Positions 31,231 to 43,443 of a DNA stretch of 64,000 nt are shown here, piece after piece; the stretch's first letter is position 1; each line of letters begins with the position of its first letter. The DNA is from Ostrinia nubilalis (Eukaryota > Arthropoda > Insecta > Lepidoptera > Crambidae), in assembly GCF_963855985.1 (NCBI RefSeq), contig NC_087092.1, forward strand, positions 12,028,001 to 12,092,000. The letters are read 5' to 3'. Made by a program: the position numbers and the translations under genes. The notes under the pieces were generated by a model that saw only the letters and a list, made by a program, of their open reading frames with translations, searched no databases and had not been told where the DNA came from.

Positions 31231-33813
31231 GTCATTACATTATTTCATTTTGCAATCAAAGATAGGTTTACTGACATCACTAGTGATGTCATATATTCTA
31301 GAATATAGACCGCTCATTGTCAATTCTATCCGGAATGGATCTATTCTATTATTTCTAATTCCGCCTGCCGAGCTATCAACCATCTTACATAGCTATCACC
31401 ATCTTACCTAAGTCTTTCGCCATATTCTGTTAACATTGTTATTACATAGTTGTGTTTCGTCAGTTAGAGGAAAGAGTGTAAGACAGTTCCGCTGTGGTTG
31501 AGAAGTCAGAAAAACCTTGTTTCCTGCACCTTCGGCCTGATCATCACTTTACATCATGATATGAGATGCAGACCAAGAGTTTCCTCGTATTATTAAAATT
31601 GCCGGTTCTTTTTGGTGCGACTTCTGTCTACACGTGGAGCTATCACGTGCCAGTAGCTGAACTAAATCAATCCGACCAAATTACTGGAGCTCTACCGATA
31701 GCCATTAATTTTATTCCCAATTATAGAGCTATTTTTCATTATGAAGTTTATTCTTATTTTTGGTATTGGTAGGCGTTTTATTGGTGCTTCGTTCTTTACC
31801 TTTCTTGGTATTTTCAGTCTAATGCTGCTAATTAATTGATTATTAAAATAATATTCGTTGAAGAATTAGAATTTAGTTGCTGTGACTTCAAAGTTAAGGG
31901 ATTAAACTTTAACTTTTTAAACTCTAAAAACACGATTAATATTGTGAAGATTTTTATAGACAACATTTCAACTTTCTCTCAAAAAAAAGAACTCAAAACT
32001 AAAATCAAATGCAAGCTCAAAAACTTAGAGCGAATTTTCTCGACATAAAAGATTTCTCCCTTTTAAAACGCTGGCATTTTTAGTATGTTCTATACATAAA
32101 TGTTTCAGACTACCCCGTAATTACTTCACTCAACTGTACTTCAGTAATTCGTCGACAGAACAGTATTTCGTAGGTATTATTATTGCCCACATTTTTCATT
32201 TAAAACAGCCAGACCATCTCGATCAAGGCAAACACTATTTAACAAGGGGTTCTTCGTCTACACGAGGTTAATCGCGCAGGTGGTGTTAGTTAGATAATAA
32301 TAAATTAATAATAATAATACAAATATAAATTAATAAAAATAGATACAAAAACCTGCGCTGCGTGCTCAAATTTTTTTGTAATTTAAACAATTTTTCTCAT
32401 GCCTAATAATTTTTATTCGAAAAGGTAATAATGTATAATCATGTACTCAGCTTCATACTTTTCATTATTTTATTCTATTTACAATCAAGTTCAATGAAGT
32501 AAAACCTCTTAATAGAACGAAGCTCAATATTCGAATCTGTTCGAGTACAGATTTAATCATTTGGTTGGTCGGGTTTTTCATAAAAAATCTTAGGCTTACT
32601 TATTCTGAAGGCTATAGCTTCTGGCTGTTCTTTTCGAGCTGTGGCTCGGTTACTGCACAAGTTGCAGCGGATTATTTTAATGAATAGCCGCCTTTGTTCC
32701 CGAGCAAAGGGTTATTTGAATAAGAAAGTAGAACTTTCGCTGCGCCATTGCTGGTATTTTCTTTGGTAATTGAATTGGATGGATGAGCGTTTTGTCTAAA
32801 CTGAATCCTGCGGAATTAGGGGCAAAAGTAATAGTTTTTTAAATAAAGAAATTGGAATTTCAATCTGGTGTTTTCTTGGAAGCGGGGAATCTGGAAAATG
32901 TCGTTAGAATTAGTATTTATTGGCAGGACTGTTCTAATTTGATTAAAGCAATTGTTAGCACTAAAATATCAAGCTTTTTGTTTGGAATTCAATTTGTCTT
33001 TCCTAATTTGAGTCCAGCTCCAGTTTTATGTCCAATTTTTAAAATCCAATGAACTTTATGAACACTTTCCCAGTTGGCAATTCATTGGAAACCCCGATAA
33101 ATAGTTGTGTTCTTGTAATACGTTTAACTTACGCAAGACCGTCCTCTTAGTAATATTGGTTGGTCCCGGAATTCCATAAACCGTTCCAATAGCTGTCCGA
33201 TGGGTTAATCTCCCTTGGGTTTTGGATTTGGCTGGGTTCAGTTCCTAACCGTAGCGCAAACAGAACAATTAACACATCTTATGGTTGATATAACATAATG
33301 CAAACTTGATAACATAGCGAGTCTGTGGTTGAGGATTCCAGATGAAGCTTGTTTGTGCTCCTTTCGCGCGCTTTGTGCTTCCTTTGATCTAATCATCACT
33401 TTCTGTTAGATAAATGAGATCTATGCAAATCAAAGGCTTCCCAAACGATTCAGTGCAAGAAAAAACACAGTTTTAAATGATACCAACTTTACTAGAAAAA
33501 CTGAATGTAAACGAAGACCAAATAACCTCAGATCATCAATGAAATTTATGAAATTAACTGAAGTGTGGCCATTTTTGTGGTGTCGGTTCACCTCTAGGCT
33601 ATACCGCCTACTCGCCGGCAAGGATGCCATAATGAGATGAGGTAAGCGAATGCCGCCTGATTTCCCTAGCCACGGCCAAATAATTGTCAGACCTTCCGAA
33701 GGTCAGCCATCGGTCCATTGACGCGACAAACAACGTTAGGTTACGCCTCAAGACTCCCCGTGGAAACGATCAGTTGTTGTCACGAAAAGTGATTAAAAGT
33801 AAAGGTTAAAGGT
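31231..33813. other. Non-coding stretch, nothing recognised
   Basis: AT-rich DNA with short frames only (31566-31772, 31836-32048 and 32852-33052 on the plus strand), none with a recognisable domain. A run of AATAATAATAA-type sequence lies near 32295-32340. Confidence 0.5.
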
Positions 33814-34116
33814 TCGTTTCAACCAAATGACGTGCACTGCTGGAAAAAGGCTCTGCAAGGATTTCTACAATGACCAGTCCTGCGCCGCCAGCTTCTAGTG
33901 ATGATCTCAGTGAAGGTACATCCTGAAACCTTCACTAGATCGTCAGTCTACCGAGTGGTAGGGAGGCCTATCTACACTAAGGCTGAGTTGCACCACCTAA
34001 CTTTGACCGTAACTATGACGATAACCGGTGCTTTTTGTATGGAATTTGACATTTGTCAAAGTTAAAGTAAGATAGTACAACTCAGCCTCCGGTACGAGGT
34101 CGCCACTTGAGAACTT
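33814..34116 (-). mobile_element. RTE 3'-end fragment split by a MITE
   Basis: Sequence beginning TTTCAACCAAATGACGTGCA matches the minus-strand RTE 3' end (compare 9416 onward), as do the words AGATCGTCAGTCTACC and GGTACGAGGTCGCCACTTGAG. A MITE occupies 33981-34087. The fragment is more diverged than the copy at 43.1 kb and also carries a small internal insertion near 33900. Confidence 0.7.
33981..34087. repeat. GGCTGRGTTGCACCA MITE inserted in an RTE fragment
   Basis: The ends GGCTGAGTTGCACCA and TGTACAACTCAGCC-like are inverted, with internal GATAACCGGTG and TTTGACATTTGTCAAAG words of the family. The left flank is TAA but the right flank is TCC, so the duplication is lost or one end is altered. 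Confidence 0.75.
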
Positions 34117-34947
34117 CTAATTTTCAACGAAAACTGCCTTTAGGGATAAAGTTTTAAACATTTACATACCCTAAAAGTAGGACTTTCCCTTTTTGTAGAC
34201 GAGAATATAAAAGTAAATTAAACATCCTAGGAATGTGCTTTATTTTAGTTTTAATTATGTTTTCAGATGTTTCTGAGAATATTTTATGAAATTATGTTTG
34301 AAGTTAAACTGGGTTTCTTTTTAGAATCAAGAAAAATTAATGATTATGCTGGCAATGAGAATGGCTGCGTTTAAAACACAGTCCAAGACATAGGAGACCC
34401 TTCCTTTTCTAAAATTACATACCTAATCATTGTCAAATTAGTAGGCACTATCGGAACATGACCATATAACTCAAATTCTTTAATCATAATCAAGACTCAA
34501 CGTTGTTAGTTGAGCTACTGTTTTCGAATTCTAAAACCAAAACGGCATGCTTTGCCTAAGTAGGTAGCTACGTTTAAATAAAATTGAAAAAGCATTAGAG
34601 AGCGTGGGTTTTTCTCCTGTAATTGTAGACATTCAGTAAGTCAATGTCAAAATGAAATCGAGTTTCCAATCTAAATTTAACAACCCTCAGTTTTCAGTGG
34701 GTATCATTAGGATGTAGCCTTGCTCTAAAATGGACTAGTTCCCTAAAGCAATTTGCAGACTCGCTTTTATCTTTAGGGAAAGGGGGGGTAGTGGGATAGG
34801 TAGGATAAGAAGATCGCTCGAGGCTACCCGACTTGAACAGTGCTGGGCGGGGACTGAGAAAAAGGATAAAATATACGCTATTTTATAAAGCTTTACGTTC
34901 TTTGGAGGATATCACCGAGATTTAAGTATTATTATAGTAGTTTTAGG

Positions 34948-35579
34948 TAGAGATGAAACGGATATCCGGTAACTATCCGGTAGGCCGGATATCCGGCCTA
35001 AATTTACTATCCGGCCGGATACCGGACCTAATGAATAAAATGATATACATTAATCTTTGAGGTAAATATCAATAAAATGGCTTATAATAATGACGGCTTT
35101 TATTTAAAGTCCAAAAAAATACAAAAAAGCCATATTAAGGCCTCTGAAAACTATTTTTTTCTCGGCTATTCACTCTAATGACGAATACATAAATAGTATA
35201 TCTGTTAATGTCGAAATATTGTCAAATAAAATAGGCGATTTTTTTTCACTGATGGTCTGATGACATGATGCAACTAATTCGCTATTAAATCACACACTCA
35301 CGATTGCAACCGAAATTGAATTGATCTGCCCCCTAGAAAAGTGTCAAAATCGGACATTCTATTCGGACGGATTCGATTTTTTAAAAGTGTGTCTAGTCTA
35401 GTCTACTAATAGACCCACTGATCGCGTTTGTAGCACCTGTGCGGCGCTATATTCGTCACGACATGCAACGAGACAATGGGCTAACTATCCGGCCGCCGGA
35501 TATCCGGCTATCCGGCCTAGCAGCTGGCCGGATATCCGGTATCCGGTATCCGGCCAAACAACTATCCGTTTCATCTCTA
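34948..35579. mobile_element. hAT-like non-autonomous element with clustered TATCCGG motifs
   Basis: The ends TAGAGATGAAACGGATA and its inverted copy face each other over 632 bases. Both subterminal regions hold many copies of TATCCGG and CCGGATA. Autonomous hAT transposases bind short subterminal repeats of this kind. The flanking 8 bases (GTTTTAGG and GTTAGGGT) are similar but not identical, so the duplication is unproven. No coding capacity is seen. Confidence 0.65.
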
Positions 35580-38460
35580 GTTAGGGTTCTACGGGGTTCT
35601 AGGGTTTTGTAAGAAAAGATAAACTTGGCATTTGCAGGTTTTTTTTCTCAGAAATTACGTATTTTATGGATATAGATACTTAGGTAAGTAGGTATTTCAG
35701 AGTAACGATTATATTATGTAGTTGATGATCCAAAGTGGGAATTGGTGTAAATATCAAAAGAAATCAAATAAATTGCAAAAACTGTACGAAATATTAATAT
35801 AGGAGAGTGCCTTCGATCAACAAAGGAGAGTTCAATATTTGTATTTCTCAATAAAAATGTAGCTTCAAATTGATTTTGAAGTTGTGTGAAAATACGATTA
35901 GACCGCAGCCCTTTGTTACAATCTTGCAGATAAAGGTCTGAAAATTCTGTTATCCAAACCAACACTTTGCGTCGACTTTCAGCGTCCAATTTACTTTTAC
36001 GATCGCGGGCATTTATTATTCTTTGTGCCTACAAGCCCAACAATGATTGATGTCTTCAATTTTAAGTACAGTTGAGTTGCATATTTTTAACGTTTTTGAT
36101 AAATTATTTGTCTGACAGCTAAAGGCGCGTTTCCATTAAACCGTATACACGAGCATTACAAAGCGAACAGCATGCTCTCACTGATGCAAAGTTCTTTGTA
36201 CTCGTTGCTATTATGTCATTAGATGCAAACTCAAGATTGTATGGCGTCACAGATCATCGCCGTTGACATTCAACAAGGAGTCTGCGTAACGTTTAGTCTC
36301 TAAATAATGCACCGGAAAAAATGGACAAGTAGCTGAATCACTTTGTTACATAGAAAATTAGTAATTTTGTATTATTACATTTTGTATAAAATAGGATAGG
36401 TAATTTGTAATTTTCCCGGTTTCAATCCGTTTGAAGATAATATCGAGTTCGTAAGTTAGGTGCCTACTTTGCGCAAACACGTGTAAGCAGTTAAAAAAAA
36501 TTAAGGCAGTCCTATTTAGCCTGAACCTTTTCTCTTAATTTGACGACGTTCTCTTCTATCGTTTCGCACCACTCCACTGACAAATGTCACACGATTATTT
36601 CAATGAAGTCGGGATAAAAAGTCGTCCACATATCTGAGGACGACTGTACGAGTTGAAAATTGTGCGGCGCGTGAGTAATTTATTCACTTTTATAGTCCAG
36701 TGCAATGACTCATTTGCCGGCGGAATTTAATATTTTGCCTTTATAGACAGCGCTGCGCTTCTGGAACGCGTATATCCATTTCCTAATGCACTCGGTCTCC
36801 ATATCAGCTGTCGTTTTTAGAAAATTTAAATTCATGAAATATTAATACGTCTGCATGTCAGCAGGCACAAGGTCTGTGGCTATAGAAGTCTCCAAGAAGA
36901 ACTAAGTATTTACTTTTAATTTCTACTTAGCGAACAGGCAATGAGAAAATCATTCTGTCAATGAAAATTATAACTGTTGGTTTAATTAAATCATGTTTAA
37001 ATTACCATGGTTGAATACCTATGTATCTATATAGACGTTAAGACAGTGATAATTATAATTAATTTCAATTCCAATAGATCGCAAAGATTGACTAAACTTT
37101 TAACGCCCATGTGATACAAATGTGCCGGATGAATCAAACATAACACAAAAGCTTGACGATATTATAGTCTATCAACCTACAGCTGACAGCACATAAGACT
37201 GTACATTTTTCTTGCAAAATAGCACCAATTACAACTACATAAGACACCGCAGTAAAGCTCTATGTGCCGCCGTACCATTTTGAAGTTTACGCTATTAAAC
37301 GCAAATGCGCTTGTTTCATACAGCTATCAAGTTTATGCGTCAAGTTCACACGTAACATCGCAATTTGTGTGATGGGCGGCGTGATAATGTACAGGCATGT
37401 CAAGTTATACACTGTGGGAGCTTATCTAGTGGTAATAGAGGTAGTTTTGCAGTGAAAATTTGAAGCCTGATGTGCTGTAGTTTGTACCTAACAAAAACTA
37501 CGCGTGGTATGTCTAATACAGGAACATTATAGTAATAAGTGACGGCGAGCAAAAAGCCTTAGGTCAAAATCCAGGCCCCACTGTGCCTTTATTTTAACAT
37601 GGTGACAGGAAATTGATTATTTGTCATCGTTAGTTAACCATTGACGTGTAGACAGGTGTCATTATTCAAGTCAGTACGCAGAGAAAAAATATTCTGACCA
37701 AGATGGAGCTGGACTGTTTTTTACTATTATCATTTTTTTTTATTAAAATAGGAATAAAGTAAGTATGTTTGTAATATCTTCAATAATTAATTAGTGAATT
37801 TGGTTTTTTTTCGGAATCCCTCCATTCGCAATCGTCACTAATTTTTTTTGGGATTTTTTTCGGACAATGCGCGTGCTTGAAGCCATGAAGAACGTCCCTC
37901 CCCAGTTTCATCTCTATTAAAAAACCTGTAATTTGCTTCAAATCCGCCTATTTCAAATGATTGGTAAATTACACTCAATGCAACCAATTACTTTAAATTA
38001 GGTACCTACGCTTTGTAGTCCCTTCGCTAATCGAGTGAGTTCAATTGAATCAATTTTCGACATCTGGCTTCTGCCGTCATCGCGTCATCGCTGAAATAAG
38101 CCTCATTAATCCTCTTCGATTTGAATGACTGTACTTTATGTCGGTAAAGTCAATTACAAAAAGTAACAGCTCATTAATAAGCCGAAAGTCTCATGTTGCG
38201 ACCAAAAATAGGCCGAACAGACGCTTATTTACGGGCGACTTTGGGTGAATGTCAGAGGGAAGGGCTTGATACACCAATAAGCGGAGCGGGCATGATTTGG
38301 GAATAGCTTTTGTTTTAGCGAGCATTTGTAAAGAGCTTACTGCAACCTTGCGTTATCTTACCTGTGATCAGAACTGAATCAAAGGTACAACGACGAGTTT
38401 ACCGAGTGTAAGGTTTGAATAAATATGCGTTTTCCAGTTTGTGGTCGCCTCATAAGAACT
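35580..38460. other. Non-coding stretch, no gene recognised
   Basis: Short frames (35714-35989 minus, 37264-37455 plus) have no known domain. I see no element ends or structured repeats. Confidence 0.5.
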
Positions 38461-38461
38461 T

Positions 38462-38580
38462 TTCTGCCCCAACAGCCTCCACAGTTCCACTAGCATTCTA
38501 CTTATAATACGAGCTCGGCAAGCACCTAGATACGGGCAGCGCAGGGTTGTTCTTCGTGGAAATCCTTAGTGCAGCTGCAC
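38462..38580. mobile_element. Two small RTE 3'-end fragments in opposite orientation
   Basis: Bases 38462-38500 match the minus-strand RTE tail (GGTCGCCTCATAAGAACTTT). Bases about 38515-38580 match the plus-strand tail (GGGCAGCGCAGGGTTGTTC, then GTGGAAATCCTTAG). The head-to-head arrangement could come from twin priming or a later rearrangement. Confidence 0.55.
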
Positions 38581-38659
38581 TATCTGGGTCGCTGTCCGCA
38601 TTTGGGTGAAACGACGAATTGAAGAATTTTGTGGGTGAAGAATTTTACGGCTATAATTT

Positions 38660-38985
38660 TGATAGTGTTTAGCTGCCATGCTTGAAATTCTTCACGCTTT
38701 TACCCTATCCATGAGTGTAGGCATATTATTCAATCCGCTATCGCTTAAAGGCATATACTTGAGCATGAGTGCAGGCACTTGTAACTCGCTTTCGCTTGTA
38801 GTCACACCGCACCCGATCCTGCGTGCCAGTTGGCCGTGCGTACAGTGCGCCATCAAAGAGTTGTTCATGTATCGCGTTTCGCACACGCGCCGTCGACTCC
38901 CGCGCAGATTGTATCGCCGGCTTCCGGCGACCGCCCTTTGGCGTCCTATGCGCGTAAACAAACGTGAAAAGTGAAGTAAGTAGAT
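38660..38985 (+). other. GC-rich segment with an open frame and a GTAAGT donor, possible exon or promoter
   Basis: A GC- and CpG-rich block in AT-rich DNA holds a 98-codon plus-strand frame (38678-38974), Arg-rich at its end, and is followed by GTGAA/GTAAGTAG, a good donor sequence near 38976. The protein resembles nothing I know and the minus-strand frame over the same bases (38692-38961) is also open, as often happens in GC-rich DNA. A first exon or promoter of a gene to the right is possible but unsupported by any conserved motif. Confidence 0.25.
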
Positions 38986-40442
38986 CAGTTTGTCCTCGTT
39001 TTCAGTTTAGTTTAAATTGAGTGTTTGCTCAATTTAAGATAATCTTTCGAATAAATGCAATGAGTTGTTGATTAACTTATAAAATTAATATGATAAGAAG
39101 CTCGTTTTCAGGATATTAAGTTTGATTTGAGTGAAGTTATTTATATTTTTGGATTTTTTTTCGCTATTGTTGTTACTAGATAGATTGACGTGTTTTAGTG
39201 TTACTTTATTGACTAATTATGTTACCTAGTCCCTACTTCAATCAAATAACTCGTTGTAACGAAAGCAATTGATCGGACAAAGCCTAGACTTGAAATATAT
39301 CACCTAAAATAAATAAAAAAACAAAAAAGAATTACGTATAATATAACCGACAAGGAACTTTAAAGCAGAACTTAATGAAATATTTAAAAGATAACGCCAT
39401 AAATCTTGCAGTCGACTTAGTTAGTCATTAAATAATTAGCAAAAACCATTCGCGAACCGGATAATTGAAGCAAAAAACGGTTCAACTAGCAAAGCCAATC
39501 TGATAAGGACCTGTTCAAGCCGCCTCGTGCATCTAAAGGCTCTGTCACACTGACTGAAGGAATAAACCAAAATATTTATGGACTTATTGATAAGAAAGAA
39601 AAACGCGCCTGTGAAAAAGCTTGAAAACAGATTGTGAATTCCGTATTTGCTGTGTAGTTCATGCGGAATTCACAATTTTCATAAAATACCTACTTACAAT
39701 TTTAACACAAACTTTCATAAAATAAAAAAAATCTCAAGTGATTTGAACATAAAGATTAATTTCTAATGAGAAAATTTTGCATTTTTGTAAGTTTTTAACA
39801 ATTTTCGTTCAACAATTAAATGCGATTAAGTTAAGATCAAAATCAATAATGTAAAAAGACCTTTAGACAACCTTTTTACAACAATGTTGTAGCCTTAAAT
39901 TAGTAGATACTCAATATTAAAGTAGTATTTAATTAAAAATATATTGTACACCTTGATTTATACAGACTGACTACCCCACATTCGGCCTCTTTTGTTTTCT
40001 TTAGTTATTTTATTAGCTAGTTAAAATTTAATTATTCAACAGGGATTAAAACCTGTAACCTGCTTACGGAAGAAGAACAATTTTACATATTATTTTTGAG
40101 TTTGAATCAAGTTTATAATGTCCTTTCAGAATAAGAGCATAAAATAATTTAGAAATCTAAAGTATACTTAATAGAATAAAAAATCTAAGGTACGACTCTA
40201 CGATAAGTTGAATTAGCATAATGCAAAGGTTCCCTCCGAGATGGAGAAAACGCAAGTGTTCTAGTGCAAAACGATAAGACTAAACAAAACTTACTCAGTA
40301 AATAAAAATAAGAGAAAAGAATGTGCGAGCGCTGGCTGCGTATTTCATAACTACACTGCAGTCAGACGTTTCCCGCGATGTTCTTTGAAAAGCGTTGAAA
40401 GATTAACTAATGCCTGGAGAGTGTCTTTAGTTTTATATCATA
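38986..40442. other. Non-coding stretch, nothing recognised
   Basis: Strongly AT-rich sequence without credible frames or element ends. Confidence 0.55.
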
Positions 40443-40643
40443 CTAGCTGACCCGGCGAACTTTGTTCCGCCTTAATGGCAATAAATAAGCAGACTTTTTT
40501 TTATACTTCGAACGGGATAAAAAGTATCCTATGTCCTTCTCCTGGCTCTAAACTACCTCCCTGACAATTTTTAGCTAAATCGGTTCAGCCGTTCTTGAGT
40601 TATAAGTGGAGTAACTAACACGACTTTCTTTTATATATATAGA
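40443..40643 (-). mobile_element. Helitron-like non-autonomous element
   Basis: Read on the minus strand it begins TCTATATATATAAAAG and ends with a hairpin (arms GGCGGAAC and GTTCGCC with a one-base bulge, loop AAA), a GGGTCAG spacer and CTAG. It lies precisely between A and T on that strand, the Helitron target rule. There is no coding capacity. Confidence 0.75.
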
Positions 40644-40894
40644 TTTGAATTATCTGTTCCTAGAGTTGAATATCTAGATGTTTGTCCATGTCTTAAAAGA
40701 AACTATGAAGATGGTATGCCACATTATCAATGAAAATAGAAGAAGAATTTCCATTTCGCCTCGAGATCGTGCTCGCTTTGTAAAGACCCGTAAAAGTATA
40801 CCTTATTTTATCTATATCCGCCTGGCAGTGGAGAGGCACTTTGGGATCAACATTCAGCAGCAGGTAAGTTGAACTTTATGCAGCTTGCTTAAAG

Positions 40895-41090
40895 GCATTA
40901 TAAACTCATTGACTGACTGACTGACATAGTGATCTATCAACGCACAGTCCAAACCACTGGACGGATCGGGCTGAAAGGCATGCAGGTAGATATTATGACG
41001 TAGGCATCCGCTAAGAAAGGATTTTACGAAACTCCACTCCTAAGGGGGTAAAGCGGGATCTACGCGTACGAAGTCGCGGGCGGCCGCTAG
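40895..41090 (+). mobile_element. Helitron-like non-autonomous element
   Basis: The 3' end reads ACGCGTACGAAGTCGCGGGC, then GGCCGCTAG and T, the same end type as the element at 46.85 kb. The body has the CCAAACCACTGGACGGATCG word. The 5' end, near a short GACT repeat at about 40912, is not well defined. Confidence 0.6.
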
Positions 41091-41443
41091 TTATTACTAT
41101 TTTAGAGGAAAATTACATAGTAACAAACGAAACAACAGTCAAGTCAAGTCAAACTTCTCATTATACGTTTTCAGCTTTACAAAATCTTATTTGGTTCAAC
41201 TCGAACTCAAACAAGAACTCTACACTTACACAGCAATTTGCGAACGGTCAGCGGCTGCTCGCAACAGATTTTATGGCGGCCAGATTGAACGAAACAAGCA
41301 GCGTCTTTGTTTCTCCCATCTCCTTGGTTTAAAAATAAAGAGTTTGATCTAAGACTTCCACTTTATATCTTTGCTAGAAGTTCTAACTTGGAAAAATATG
41401 TAGGTACCACATAGAGTACCTAAACTCATTCAGCTTCTTAGAC

Positions 41444-41641
41444 TATACTCGACGCAAAGAATCGTGGCAGGCGGGGACATAAGTAATTTTTGAAATACAG
41501 ATGCACACTCGCTAATATTTTATTAATATTACGTAATTAACAACGCTTTGCCTGCCTCTATGTGACGTCACCTATATATAACCAGTGTGAGTGCGAGAGA
41601 AAACGTGATATTACACGGCCTGAGTCTTTGCGTCGAGTATA
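41444..41641. repeat. Tc1/mariner-like MITE with TACTCGACGCAAAGA ends
   Basis: The ends TATACTCGACGCAAAGA (41444) and the exact inverted copy ending at 41641 are consistent with a TA target duplication. The interior holds TGACGTCA and a TATATATAA box near 41575, but no coding frame. Without a transposase the superfamily rests on the TA flank. Confidence 0.65.
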
Positions 41642-42084
41642 ATCGTTGTTGTTTATTAATTATTTTTTGACTCCTCAAGCCTCAAAATCCTCAAATTATC
41701 ATCTTAACCTATAGAATACAACTTCCACCACCAATGATCCTTCGACTACTATTTACCGATTTTATTTTCTCGTAGTTACAAATAAAAGCTTGAAACAATT
41801 TTACCGATAAAGCTGCCATCCAACATTGTAATAAGTATTAGTTGGACACTAATTGCAGGTGCCTGCGTATGACCAGGTCACAGAAGTGGGTCACCCCCTC
41901 CCCGCAGGCCTGGATCGAGCTGCCATTTTGATACGTAATCTGGTCCTGATGCTCCAATTCCGAAAAATGGTTTACTGTTTGCTACCCGATTTTTACGAAT
42001 TATCGATGATATTGTGAACGCAACGAAGTGTTTTAAAATTATGGCCACACTGGTAAATTATTTTATGGTGCCACAAAGACAAAT

Positions 42085-42200
42085 GGCTGAGTTGCACCAA
42101 TTTACTTTAACTGTAACTATAACAAAATCCGGTGTTTTTGTATGGAGTTTGACATACTTTTGACGATTGTTAAAGCTAAGGTAAGATGGAAGACTGAACT
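42085..42200. repeat. GGCTGRGTTGCACCA MITE copy, right end eroded
   Basis: The left end GGCTGAGTTGCACCA and the internal GTGTTTTTGTATGGAG words match the family. The expected right end is changed to GGAAGACTGAAC. Confidence 0.65.
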
Positions 42201-42505
42201 AAAAGTGTACACACGAGTCAAATACTAAACACGTTATGTTTTTTGTACACGTTCCTTTTCTTTTCGAACTTTTGTTATTGTAACTGTAAAATTGATTTAT
42301 TTATTTATTTATTTAAAATGAAACTACTATTAATAATGGTCCCGTTTTGTGCATTTTAAAACAGTCCAACTAATATTTATTAAAGGATTCTCTATGGAGA
42401 TAGGTATCTATTCTACGTCAATAATAATGATCGTACTTATGCTAAGATATTGATTGTGACGAAAACCTTAGGAATCGATAGGTATTTACGGACAAATTAT
42501 TCTAA

Positions 42506-42622
42506 AGCTGGGTTACACCATCTTACTTTAACTTTGACAAACGTCAAAAATCTGTCAAACTCCATACAAAAACACCGGTTATCATTATAGTTACGGTTAA
42601 AGTTTGGTGGTGCAACCCAGCC
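42506..42622. repeat. GGCTGRGTTGCACCA MITE copy with TAA duplication
   Basis: The inverted ends AGCTGGGTTACACCATC and GGTGGTGCAACCCAGCC enclose 117 bases. TAA occurs immediately outside both ends (42503-42505 and 42623-42625), as expected for PIF/Harbinger-type TWA targets. Confidence 0.8.
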
Positions 42623-43051
42623 TAAGTCTGTAAAACCAGCATACGGCAATAAAAACTTTATGTAGCAAAGATTTTTACGTTATCGAACAAAGGGAGGGTT
42701 TTGCGGAAGTAGCAATTTAGTGGGCTTTCCTTTGTTATATATAACTTGTCGATAGTGAGGAATATTTACTGAAATTTCTTTATACTATTTGCAATAGTAA
42801 CGTTCATTTAAAGTCGAACTATTGTTGTCACTTCTAGATCTAAGTAAGTACATACTTTATATTGAACAAAATTTTAAAAAAACTTATTTGTATTCTGAAT
42901 TCCAACTTCTCCCAAGTATGGATCCAATAATGTCCAAGTAAGTAACAATCCGTAACGATGATATTTTATGTTAGGGAAATCGACGGAAATCCTGAAAATC
43001 ATAGTTTGTTATTAAACAACAAAAATAATTACAGTCTAACAAAACCCAAAA

Positions 43052-43321
43052 TCGCAGAATTGCTTAAATCAAGTGGCAGTGGGCGGGGCACATAGATCGT
43101 AGAGACGATGGCCGTTGGGGCAGGAAAGTTCTCGAGTGGCAACCACGGGCTGGAAGACGTAGCGTTGGCAGGCCTCCTACTAGGTGGACCGACAATCTGG
43201 TAAAGGTCGCGGGAAGAGCCTGGATGCGGGCAGCGCAGGACTTATCATTATGGAGAACCTTGGGGGAGGCCTTTGTCCAGCAGTGGACGTCATTTGGCTG
43301 AAACGAACGAACGAACGAACG
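43052..43321 (+). mobile_element. 5'-truncated RTE copy with an 11-bp duplication and ACGA repeat tail
   Basis: The body matches the RTE C-terminal coding region and 3' end, with readable GRWGRKVLEW-like and GRRSVGRPP-like protein pieces. It ends in about five copies of ACGA. The sequence AAAACCCAAAA lies on both sides (43041-43051 and 43322-43332), a clear target duplication. This is the youngest-looking RTE tail in the window. Confidence 0.85.
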
Positions 43322-43415
43322 AAAACCCAAAACTCGTTGTCGCACTAGTCGTCACTTATGATTTTTGCATAGTTATCGCTTTTATAGAAATATTTTTGAC
43401 GTAATAAAATTGATT

Positions 43416-43443
43416 ATCCAGCAGTGGACGTCATTTGGCTGAA
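43416..43443 (+). mobile_element. Very short RTE 3'-end copy
   Basis: About 28 bases (CCAGCAGTGGACGTCATTTG, then GCTGAAA) match the last bases of the copy at 43052-43321, about 90 bases downstream of it. Either an extreme 5' truncation or a local duplication explains it. Confidence 0.6.
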
